Both the position numbers and the translations under genes were made by a program. 64,000 nucleotides of DNA, taken from assembly GCA_024235315.1 (NCBI GenBank), contig JACKMP010000002.1, positions 124,001 through 188,000 of the forward strand, in the 5' to 3' direction. The notes under the pieces are model-generated. The model did not search any database. It was not told the origin of the DNA and worked only from the letters and a program-made list of their open reading frames with translations. Positions 25,592 through 32,907 of this stretch are shown here, piece after piece (positions within the stretch are counted from its first letter, which is position 1; each line of letters opens with the position of its first letter). The DNA comes from Chromatiaceae bacterium. GTDB lineage: Bacteria > Pseudomonadota > Gammaproteobacteria > Chromatiales > Chromatiaceae.

Positions 25592-28168
25592 TCAGCGCGC
25601 AAACACGCCCTTGAGTCCACCCGAGATCAACGCTGCCACGTCGATCAGCGCGCTCGGCCAGCCCAGGCCGCGCGATGCCACCAGGTACTTCGGCCGCCAC
25701 TCGGGGTGAAACTTCTGCTTGTAGGCGCGCAGTCCCTCGAAATTGTAGAAGTGCTCGCCATGCCGGAATACCAGCGTGCCGATGCGGTGCCACAAGGGGG
25801 CGAGCGGGTGTGATTCGAGTCCGGACAACGGCGCCATCCCGAGATTGAAATACCGGTAGCCTTGGGCAGCCCCCCACAGGAAGAGTTCCGCGAACAGGTA
25901 GTCCATGACGCCCTTCGGTGCGGCACTGGCGTGACGCATCAGGTCGACCGACACCTCGGACTTGCCGTCTCCGGTCCACAGATTGGCGAAGGCGACCGGT
26001 TGTCCGGCCACCGAAACCAGCGCGCAATGGCAGTGCACCAGATAAGACGGCTCGAAGCGACCCAGCGCAAAGCCCTTTTCGCGTGTGTTCTTGGCCGCCA
26101 GCCATTGCGCCGAGATGTCCTGCAGCTGGGGAATGAACTGCGTGACCTGCTCGGGCGGAATCATTTCGAACGTGGCGCCGTCGCGTTGTGCGCGGCGGTG
26201 CGACTGGCGCAGTTCGGCGCGTACGCTGCCCTGCAGCGAAAACCCTTCGAGCGGGATCAGGGCCTCCTCGCCGAGCTTCAGCGCCACCAGGCCCATGTCC
26301 ACGTAGAGCGGCAGATTTTCCGCATCCACCTGATAGAAGACCGTACGCCCGCCATGCCGATCGCTCAGCTCGCGGAATTCCCAGGCCAGCGCCTCACGTT
26401 CGGCGGCCGGGCCGACGGGATCGCCCATCGCGATCCAGCTGTTGCCACGCACCTGGTACATCACGAATGCCGTGCCCGAGTCACTGAACAACAGGCGCTT
26501 GTCGCCGACCAGGGCCAGCGTGGCATCACTGTGTGGTGAGCAGGCAACGATCGACGCGGCCTGCTGCAGTGCCGCGGCGTCCGGCAGCCGGGGTTCGGGC
26601 GGGTGCGGCTGCATCAGACGCACCACCGCATAGGCGGTGCCGGAAAGGATGACCAGCAACGATGCGCGCAGGAAGCGCGGCGCGTCTTCTGCCAGTGCGA
26701 ACTGCCACCACAGCTCCTGGCCGTAATCGATGTGCCGATAGGCGAACAGCCCCAGCCACAGGCTGCCGGCCACCGCCATGACCACCAATGCAAGCCAGCC
26801 GGCCGAGGGGCGAATCGTCAGCAGCGATGCGCGGCGAAAGAACGCGGACTTGCCGGAGCGCAAAGCGACCAGGGCCAGCGCCGCGATCGCGGCCTCTTCG
26901 TAGTCGAGCCCCTTGGCGATGGAAAACAGTGCACCGAGCGCGAGCAGCCAGAAGGCGAGATGATAGGCCGCGTTGACCCGACGCTGAAGTCCGTAAGCGA
27001 GCAGCATCAGCGCCAGTCCGGTCAGGCTGCCGGCCATGTGTGACAGCTCCAGCAGCGGTAGCGGCAGGAAGCCACCGAGCAGTTCGAGGCGCTCCGCCAG
27101 CGCCGGAGTGGCACCGGAAAACACCAGCACGGCACCCGCGACGAACGCCAGTACGGTTAGCAATTGCGGTGCCGCGCGCCGCATCAGGACATTCACCAGG
27201 CGCACGCCCCGCCCGACCGGTGCACTGCGCAGACGCAATTCCTGGGTGACCCCGGCAGCGGCCGCCAGACCCAGTGGCAACAGGTAATACACGACGCGGT
27301 AGGCCAGCACAGCGCCCAGCAGCGCATCGCGCGGTGCATCCGGCAGCGACAGCAGCAGTACCGATTCGAACACGCCGAGGCCGCCGGGCACGTGACTGAT
27401 GATGCCGGCGGTGATCGCCAGCACATAGATGCTCAGCAGATGCGGATACGACACCGCCACGCTGGCGGGCAGCAAGGCATACAGGACCGCCGCCGCGCAG
27501 CCGATATCGAGCGCGGCAAACAGGAGTTGCAGCGCCGTGGTGCCGGGTTGCGGCACGGCCAGCTGCCAGTTACGCAGGCGCAGCGGTGCGCGCTGCACGC
27601 CACCCCACAGGATATAGGTGACGATCAGTCCCAGCAGCGCCGCGCCGATGGCCTGGAGCAGCTTGCTGGGAAGATGCAGGATGGCACTGGTTTCGGGCAT
27701 CCCGCTCAGCATGACCACGCCGGCCACGAAACTGATGCCGAGTCCAAAGGTAAGGCCAACCAGGCCGATCACCGTGGCGATCTCGGCCGCGGACAGACCG
27801 GCCGCGCTGTACAGCCGGTAGCGCACGGCACCGCCGGACAGCAACGCCACGCCCAGATTGTGACCCACCGCGGTCGCGACAAATGAGGTCAGCGCGACGC
27901 CGGCGAGTGGCAGTTTGCGACCGATATGGCGCAGCGCCAACCAGTCATACCCGGTCAGCGCGGCATAGCTTGCGGCGGTAAACACCACCGCCACGCCGAC
28001 TGCGTGCCATGGCACCGCGCGCAGGTTGGCGACCACGTCGGCGAACCGGATCCCGGCAGTTTCGCGATGCAGCACCCACAGGGCCAGCCCGAACAGTCCC
28101 ATGCCGGCCGCCGTCCAGGCGATGTGCCGTGACCATGCGGCGACTCGGGATGATAGCGCCCAGTTCAT
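25592..28168 (-). CDS. mprF: Aminoacyl-phosphatidylglycerol synthase/flippase (MprF-type)
   Basis: 858 residues. About fourteen N-terminal membrane helices form the flippase part (to roughly residue 500), with blocks such as HVPGGLGVFESVLL and GGAVRYRLYSAAGLS. The C-terminal DUF2156 (GNAT-like) synthase domain contains SWIAMGDPVGP, GRFEPSYLVHCHCALVSV, SVDLMRHASAAPKGVMDYLFAE and YNFEGLRAYKQKFHPEWRPKY (read in two parts). It transfers an amino acid from tRNA to phosphatidylglycerol and flips the lipid, lowering surface charge and raising resistance to cationic peptides. Whether Lys or Ala is used cannot be told from sequence. It heads an operon with DUF599 and the acvB-like remnant. Confidence 0.93.
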   Translation of the reverse strand: MNWALSSRVAAWSRHIAWTAAGMGLFGLALWVLHRETAGIRFADVVANLRAVPWHAVGVAVVFTAASYAALTGYDWLALRHIGRKLPLAGVALTSFVATAVGHNLGVALLSGGAVRYRLYSAAGLSAAEIATVIGLVGLTFGLGISFVAGVVMLSGMPETSAILHLPSKLLQAIGAALLGLIVTYILWGGVQRAPLRLRNWQLAVPQPGTTALQLLFAALDIGCAAAVLYALLPASVAVSYPHLLSIYVLAITAGIISHVPGGLGVFESVLLLSLPDAPRDALLGAVLAYRVVYYLLPLGLAAAAGVTQELRLRSAPVGRGVRLVNVLMRRAAPQLLTVLAFVAGAVLVFSGATPALAERLELLGGFLPLPLLELSHMAGSLTGLALMLLAYGLQRRVNAAYHLAFWLLALGALFSIAKGLDYEEAAIAALALVALRSGKSAFFRRASLLTIRPSAGWLALVVMAVAGSLWLGLFAYRHIDYGQELWWQFALAEDAPRFLRASLLVILSGTAYAVVRLMQPHPPEPRLPDAAALQQAASIVACSPHSDATLALVGDKRLLFSDSGTAFVMYQVRGNSWIAMGDPVGPAAEREALAWEFRELSDRHGGRTVFYQVDAENLPLYVDMGLVALKLGEEALIPLEGFSLQGSVRAELRQSHRRAQRDGATFEMIPPEQVTQFIPQLQDISAQWLAAKNTREKGFALGRFEPSYLVHCHCALVSVAGQPVAFANLWTGDGKSEVSVDLMRHASAAPKGVMDYLFAELFLWGAAQGYRYFNLGMAPLSGLESHPLAPLWHRIGTLVFRHGEHFYNFEGLRAYKQKFHPEWRPKYLVASRGLGWPSALIDVAALISGGLKGVFAR

Positions 28169-28350
28169 AACTCAAACCGTATAGCAGACCGCGGTGGCTG
28201 AATAAGCGCGGAGTCAAACGACGCCGCGTTGGTAGCCGACCGGATGCCGCTACCGGCTTCCGGCCGACCGGAAACTCGGATGTGGTCTACGTGCCCTATA
28301 GGAAGCATAAACAGCCCTTTTCCCTAAAATCCGCTACCCAAACCCTGCCA

Positions 28351-28929
28351 TCACACTACAATCCCGAGATACCGCACGGTGCTTTACAGCTTGGTATGGC
28401 CAAGCAGTCGCTGGACCGCCCTCAGGTTCTTGGTTCGCTTATAGATCAACGTCGCCTTGGTCCGCCGCATGCTGTGGGTCCCGTATACCGTCGAATCGAG
28501 GCCGACGGCGGCGACCCACTGATGCACGATCCGGGCGTACTGACGCGTCGAGACGTGCGGCGAGACCGCAAGACGACTGGGGAACAGGTAGTCCTCCGCC
28601 TTCAGATTGGCCTGTTTAATCCAAGCAGCGACAGCCGACCTGGTCGGCTCGGTCAACTCAAACTGCACCGGCCTTTGCGTCTTCCGCTGCACGACCATGG
28701 CTGTGGGCAGGATCTGATCGGCGTGCATCACGTCCCGAACCCGTAGACTCACCAGATCACAGCCGCGTAACTTGCTGTCGATTGCCAGGTTGAACATGGC
28801 CAGATCGCGGATTTGGTGTTCGGTCTGGAGGTGGAATCGAATGGCCCAGATATCCTTCGGCTTCAAGGGCGGCTTTTGGCCAACCAGCTTGCCTTTGTTC
28901 CAGGGTTCGTGGGCGTGATGGATTTCCAT
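28351..28929 (-). pseudogene. Tyrosine recombinase inactivated by a premature stop
   Basis: The frame starts at the ATG 28927-28929 (GGGAG upstream) and reads MEIHHAHEPWNKGKLVGQ onward, a compact integrase family of about 200 residues. The first Arg (LRGCDL), HSMRR (HxxR) and LLGHTKL are present. There a TAA stop replaces what in relatives is a Glu codon, and the same frame continues STVRYLGI, which holds the tyrosine nucleophile, before a second stop at 28351-28353. The translated product would lack the catalytic tyrosine. It marks the left part of the island and is probably a relic of an earlier insertion. Confidence 0.8.
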
Positions 28930-29115
28930 GTCAGGCTCCCTCGTAGTGGATGGGAGTCTGATTGTGTCGCCGAGTCGCGGGCGGCCGCTTTCAGGCGCTC
29001 GGCTCAACTCGCACAACCGGCCGAACGGGTGCCTTTCCCCTCAATTGGTCCACGATACCCCAAAGGTAATGAGAAGGTATATACTATTTCAGTACTTCTC
29101 TGCTGGAGACAAGCC

Positions 29116-29394
29116 GTGCCGAAACAAGCTGTGTTCACGATGAAGCTGGAGCCTGAACTGCGCGATGAGTTCATGGCCGAGGCCGAGGCCTCGCACCGCC
29201 CGGCGTCCCAGGTCATGCGCGAGCTGATGCGCGAATTCGTGCAGCGCCAGCGCGAGGCCCGCGAGTACGACGCCTACCTGCGTGGCAAGGTCGAAGCAGG
29301 TCGAGGGTCGATGCGTGCCGGCCAGGGTCGCACTGACGATGAGGTCGAGGCCGAGTTCGCCGCACGCCGCGCCCAGGTCGATGCCCAGTCGTGA
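29116..29394 (+). CDS. ParD-like antitoxin with ribbon-helix-helix N-terminus
   Basis: 92 residues from a GTG at 29116-29118 with GGAG upstream. The first 45 residues (FTMKLEPELRDEFMAEAEAS and ASQVMRELMREFVQR) fit a ribbon-helix-helix DNA-binding fold. The charged tail (about 50-92) would wrap the toxin. Its stop overlaps the toxin start by three bases. It is expected to repress its own promoter as a complex. The exact antitoxin subfamily is not certain. Confidence 0.82.
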   Translation: MPKQAVFTMKLEPELRDEFMAEAEASHRPASQVMRELMREFVQRQREAREYDAYLRGKVEAGRGSMRAGQGRTDDEVEAEFAARRAQVDAQS

Positions 29395-29675
29395 GGGTCA
29401 TCTGGACGCCCGAGGCGCTACAGGACCGCATCGACATCTGGGACTACATCGCTGCCGAGAGCCCACAGGCGGCCGCCCGGATGGACGAGCGGTTCAGCCA
29501 GGCGGTTTCCCCGCTGACGGATCACCCGCGGATCGGCCGGCAGGGGATGGTTCCTGGCACACTGGAGCTGATCCCTCACGAGCACTACCGTCTGGTCTAC
29601 GAGATCGACGGCGATACGGCTTGGATCCTGGCCCTGGTTCACACGTCTCGGCAGTGGCCGCCGGTGCACAAATGA
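29391..29675 (+). CDS. ParE/RelE-family toxin
   Basis: 94 residues, the usual toxin length. It starts at GTG 29391-29393 inside the antitoxin stop (GTGA). Recognisable blocks are VIWTPEALQDRIDIWDYIA, ERFSQAVSPLTDHPRIGR and HEHYRLVYEIDGDTAWILAL followed by VHTSRQWP, the standard ParE fold. ParE toxins poison gyrase, whereas RelE toxins cut mRNA; the sequence is closer to ParE by its HPxxGR turn. It probably stabilises the island. Confidence 0.87.
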   Translation: MRVIWTPEALQDRIDIWDYIAAESPQAAARMDERFSQAVSPLTDHPRIGRQGMVPGTLELIPHEHYRLVYEIDGDTAWILALVHTSRQWPPVHK

Positions 29676-29821
29676 GTGCGTTTCGCCGGTGGCCGGTAAA
29701 CCAAATGCTACTTGCGTTGACTCGGGTTGAGTCAGATCGACCATCGTAGATGTGTTGATTCTTGCTGGCCGCGCAATAAAGAAGCTGCCGCTCAGTGAGC
29801 TTTGCCAGCCCACGGCCGGTT

Positions 29822-29875
29822 ACCAGTTCATTGCGGTCGCTGTCAGGTTTGATTCCCAACGACCGCTCCGGCCGA
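29822..29875 (+). repeat. Dispersed intergenic repeat, copy A
   Basis: Shares with copy B at 30035-30087 the outline ACCAG..CATTGCGGTC, a variable part of about 20 bases, then GACCGCTCCGGCCGA. Similar wording occurs in intergenic repeats of several gammaproteobacteria, from memory. No protein coding is seen. Confidence 0.65.
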
Positions 29876-30034
29876 CGACCTGCCAGTGAGCAGTCCCCTC
29901 GAATGACCGCTGTACTTTGCGTACCTGACGTTGAACCCTTGGCTGCTCAATCGGCAGCAACGGGTTGTGAGCACGCAATCGCCGAAGTTCAAAGCGGCCA
30001 TTCGGCCAGCTTTCTCGGCTTGCGGCCGGTACCC

Positions 30035-30087
30035 ACCAGCCATTGCGGTCATAATCGGATCGGACTCCAGACGACCGCTCCGGCCGA
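30035..30087 (+). repeat. Dispersed intergenic repeat, copy B
   Basis: Second copy, same orientation as copy A 213 bases to the left, with CATTGCGGTC at 30041-30050 and GACCGCTCCGGCCGA at 30073-30087. The stretch between the copies contains partial inverted versions (aaagcggccattcggcc). Confidence 0.65.
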
Positions 30088-30225
30088 GCCGCCGTCGACC
30101 GACAAATCTTCCTAGGTGACTTCATTGCTAGCAGCAAGCAGCCAGTCGCCCATAATGAGCTGAATGCCTGCGCGGCCACTATGCAAGAATTTGGCTTGGC
30201 GTCGCTTGGGAAAAAGGGGCTGAGA

Positions 30226-30717
30226 ATGAATAGGGCATGGATAGTCTGGGGCCTACTTTCTTTTCTGGATGTTCAGGCGGCCGAGTATCCTTACGACATC
30301 GCCGTTCCCAAACCGGTTTACGGAGAAAAGTGGGTTCAGATAAGTCCGGACAGACAGTGTCTCGTTGACAAAGCAGGTAACGAACTTACTTGTATTGTGG
30401 CTGAACGGGATAGAACCGAACCTCCTCCTGCCGCGACCAGGTCTCGTGAGGAGACGCGGATGGAAGTGCTGAAAAGATTGAAGGAAGAGCAGAAGCGGCT
30501 GTCAGACACACAACGTCCCGGCCCTTATCAGAATCATCCGGCATTGTGGCCAGCTCCTCACGGTCGATACGCGTTACGAGCTAATGGCCGGGCCGCCCGA
30601 CTCGGGCCAAGACTACACCACCCACCAAACGCACGATCCCGCCTTCATCACGTGGATACGATCCTGAAACTCAGGGCCCCGCAGCGACTGCTCACCGCCT
30701 CGAAAACACATCCCTGA
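30226..30717 (+). CDS. Hypothetical exported protein
   Basis: 163 residues from the ATG at 30226, preceded by AAAAGGGGC. A short hydrophobic N-terminus (AWIVWGLLSFLDVQA) ends in AxA-like VQAAEY, suggesting a signal peptide. A small domain with two Cys (QCLVDKAGNELTC) and a charged helix (EETRMEVLKRLKEEQKRL) follows. The last 60 or so residues are Arg/His/Pro rich and may be an out-of-frame extension; the 3' end overlaps the PARG gene on the opposite strand by 26 bases. No family recognised. Confidence 0.45.
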   Translation: MNRAWIVWGLLSFLDVQAAEYPYDIAVPKPVYGEKWVQISPDRQCLVDKAGNELTCIVAERDRTEPPPAATRSREETRMEVLKRLKEEQKRLSDTQRPGPYQNHPALWPAPHGRYALRANGRAARLGPRLHHPPNARSRLHHVDTILKLRAPQRLLTASKTHP

Positions 30718-31567
30718 ACGCTCCCAGGAACCGCCGCTCCGGCGACCAGTCGGTGATCGCGAACACGACCTCGAGAAAGGCGCCGTCAAACTCGGACTCC
30801 AGGGCCGCACGAAAATCGCTGGCCGTGTCATGAGGATCATTGCCAAAAGCTCCACAACCCCAGGCGCCCAGCACCAGTGTCTGGTGGCCGTAGCCCCTCG
30901 CGATCTCGAGCATGCGGCATATGCGGCCTCTCAGCAGGTCACGCGACGCCGGCTGGCCCACGGCCGGGGCGTACGGGGCCGCGCAGGTCACGAAGCTCAG
31001 CAACCAGGGCTTATCGAGCACCCTGCCGGCGTCAGTTCGGAACACCGGCACGTCGGGCGAGTAGATCGCCCATTCGGTCGAGTCAGGCAACGGACGACCC
31101 TTATGGTGCTGGTACATCGCGTCGCCGACGAGCGTCGCGTAGAGCGCACTGGAGCGGCACAGCACCTCCTCCTGGGCCCGGGCACCGCCGAGGAAGCCAC
31201 CGCCCGGTTCGATGCCGTTGGCGAAGTTCAGGGCCAGTGGACGCAGGCCGCGCTCGACGAGCCGCCGGGCCGCCTGGAGCGTCGTCTCGTTGGTCACCTG
31301 CACCAGGGTCTCAATGGAATCACGCGCAGCCATCACAGGTAGCCGGGACATCGGGGCGATACTGACCTTCGCCTCGCACGCCGCCTGCACGGCGTCGCCC
31401 CAGTCGACCTGGTCACCGTTGGCATTGACGTAGTAGCCCAGGCGCGCGGCCTCGACCGCGCTCCGTCCGAGCTGGGCGGCAACGTGTCGAAACACGTTGA
31501 GCTCGCGACGGTGGGTCTCGGCGATCTCGTCCGAATCGAGACACGGAAGAAATACCAAGCTGCCCAT
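30692..31567 (-). CDS. Bacterial-type poly(ADP-ribose) glycohydrolase-like protein (TIGR02452)
   Basis: 291 residues, normal for this macrodomain-related family. The signature GGG-x7-QEE is present (PGGGFLGGARAQEE, residues 121-134), preceded by LALNFANGIE and followed by CRSSALY; in bacterial PARG the second Glu of this motif is catalytic. Later blocks are YSPDVPVFR and LVLGAWGCGAFGNDP. It would remove ADP-ribose chains or units from targets. It starts at the ATG 31565-31567. It sits in a mobile island beside a toxin-antitoxin pair, so a role in phage conflict or in counteracting an ADP-ribosyl toxin is plausible but unproven. Confidence 0.87.
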   Translation of the reverse strand: MGSLVFLPCLDSDEIAETHRRELNVFRHVAAQLGRSAVEAARLGYYVNANGDQVDWGDAVQAACEAKVSIAPMSRLPVMAARDSIETLVQVTNETTLQAARRLVERGLRPLALNFANGIEPGGGFLGGARAQEEVLCRSSALYATLVGDAMYQHHKGRPLPDSTEWAIYSPDVPVFRTDAGRVLDKPWLLSFVTCAAPYAPAVGQPASRDLLRGRICRMLEIARGYGHQTLVLGAWGCGAFGNDPHDTASDFRAALESEFDGAFLEVVFAITDWSPERRFLGAFRDVFSRR

Positions 31568-31702
31568 GATGTGAGATGGCCTGCACGCTCAGACTGATGA
31601 GTGGCTTCCATTGTAGCCGGCTGGCCGCCTCCCTCATCGCCACTCCCCTGCATCCGCGAAATCGCTTCCCGTTTCAAGAATGCACGTCCGCGGACGCTGC
31701 AG

Positions 31703-32434
31703 ATGCTTGAAGCGATCAGAAAGGCGATCGCATGGCACGACGGGTCGATGCCCAGAAAAACCAAACCGCTGACCGGCTGGCGCGGGAACCGCTGGGCACC
31801 CCCTTTCCTCGACGCCATCGACAAACGCCTGGCAAGGCGCGCTCGGGAAAAACTGGTCGCGATCACGGGCCTCACCGAGGGCAGCGAAATCGATGCGCTG
31901 CTCACAGACATCGAACACACCCTCGTCGTCGCCTGGGCGTACCGTCGCGATGTCGACGGTGCAGCATTCGGTGGCCAGCTTTATCACACCCTGAAGGCTG
32001 TCCGCGAGGATCCCGAATACCACGCCGCCCGTTACTTCGACATCGACGCCACCACGCGCGCGGTCATCGAGGAACACTACCCGGACGGTCACCTTGCCCT
32101 TGCGGCGACCGCTCCCGCCCCTGAGAAGTTGAAGGTGGCCTGCGAAGCTGCATTGGCAGCGATGCCCAAACCGAAACGCGGGCGACCACCAGCGAGTCGC
32201 TACACCTGCCTGGACCAGTTGGCACGCGGGCTCGCCGAGGCCTACCACACTCATGTGGACCGCCCTACTCGCTGCTGGGACGATCTCAAGGAGATTCAGT
32301 ACGGGCCCTACTTCGAGTTCGTGCTGGTCATCGTCAGTCTGATCCCGCGCCGATTGATGCAACGGCCCGACGGCGCCTATCGCGGGGCCGAAGCGATCGC
32401 CCGCCGCGGCATCGAGTTGCTGAACAAGGTCTAG
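31703..32434 (+). CDS. Hypothetical island protein
   Basis: 243 residues from the ATG at 31703 (a longer frame from 31601 is possible). The protein is mostly helical and basic at the start (PRKTKPLTGWRGNRWAPPFLDAID). A central block reads LTDIEHTLVVAWAYRRDVDGAAF, and a KPKRGRPPASRYTCLDQLARGL stretch around residue 155 resembles an AT-hook-like linker. The end (GPYFEFVLVIVSLIPRRLM) is hydrophobic but too short to claim a membrane domain. No family recognised. It is divergent from the PARG gene, 135 bases away. Confidence 0.6.
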   Translation: MLEAIRKAIAWHDGSMPRKTKPLTGWRGNRWAPPFLDAIDKRLARRAREKLVAITGLTEGSEIDALLTDIEHTLVVAWAYRRDVDGAAFGGQLYHTLKAVREDPEYHAARYFDIDATTRAVIEEHYPDGHLALAATAPAPEKLKVACEAALAAMPKPKRGRPPASRYTCLDQLARGLAEAYHTHVDRPTRCWDDLKEIQYGPYFEFVLVIVSLIPRRLMQRPDGAYRGAEAIARRGIELLNKV

Positions 32435-32534
32435 TCCCCGTCCGGCTTCGTCTGCCGCAGGGGAATTTTCCGCCATAAGGCGAACCCGCCTGGGCCTCGT
32501 AGCCTGTTCGAAATTCATGAACAGGAGCGGTCGG

Positions 32535-32729
32535 ATGAAGACACCCCCCAGACACGAGGCACTGCTTTCAATACAGGGTGTCGCGGCGTTTCTCAACCTC
32601 TCAACAAAAACGGTCCGACGGCTGATTGATCGGGGCAATTTGCCCGCCTTCAAGCTCGGCAGCCAGTGGCGCATCCACCCGCGCGACCTCGAGGATTTCG
32701 TGTTCGCGCAGCGTCAGCGGAGCCGGTAA
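32535..32729 (+). CDS. Excisionase-like helix-turn-helix protein
   Basis: 64 residues beginning MKTPPRHEALLSIQGVAAFL. The compact winged helix follows the MerR/excisionase pattern: an N-terminal helix with LNLSTKTVRRLIDRGNLPAF, then KLGSQWRIHPRDLEDFV. AGGAG stands seven bases before the ATG. Such proteins bend DNA at attachment sites or help the recombinase. It precedes the recombinase genes by 178 bases and is probably their control partner. Confidence 0.8.
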   Translation: MKTPPRHEALLSIQGVAAFLNLSTKTVRRLIDRGNLPAFKLGSQWRIHPRDLEDFVFAQRQRSR

Positions 32730-32772
32730 CTGATGGCCACGTTTGTCCATGCTTTTCAGTCGCTTAGCGGCT

Positions 32773-32895
32773 TGTCGGGAACACTCCGTCCGCGGATTCG
32801 TCCCATTTACTTTCAGGTAATCTTCCCGAAAAAGACGCCCTGTCCACCCCTGTCCTCCCGAGGTCAAGGCAGGCCAGGGGACCAGATTCCCGACA
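32773..32895. repeat. 9-bp inverted repeat flanking the leader of the first recombinase
   Basis: TGTCGGGAA (32773-32781) and TTCCCGACA (32887-32895) are perfect complements separated by 105 bases. The second arm overlaps the start of the Shine-Dalgarno stretch aggaga before the recombinase ATG at 32908. It could be a pair of binding sites for the excisionase-like protein or recombinase, or chance. Confidence 0.4.
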
Positions 32896-32907
32896 GGAGA
32901 AATCGAG

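Larger units (their letters stand above)
29676..30225. other. Non-coding, repeat-bearing stretch
   Basis: No gene is supported on either strand. Most of the stretch is made of related CG-rich phrases (gaccgct, cattgcggtc, ggccattcggcc) that also form the two dispersed repeats listed separately. Confidence 0.5.

Noticed and set aside
24935..26105. 456-codon frame (24735-26105, minus) overlapping mprF and DUF599
   Set aside because: It is the alternative frame of two well supported membrane protein genes and has no motifs.
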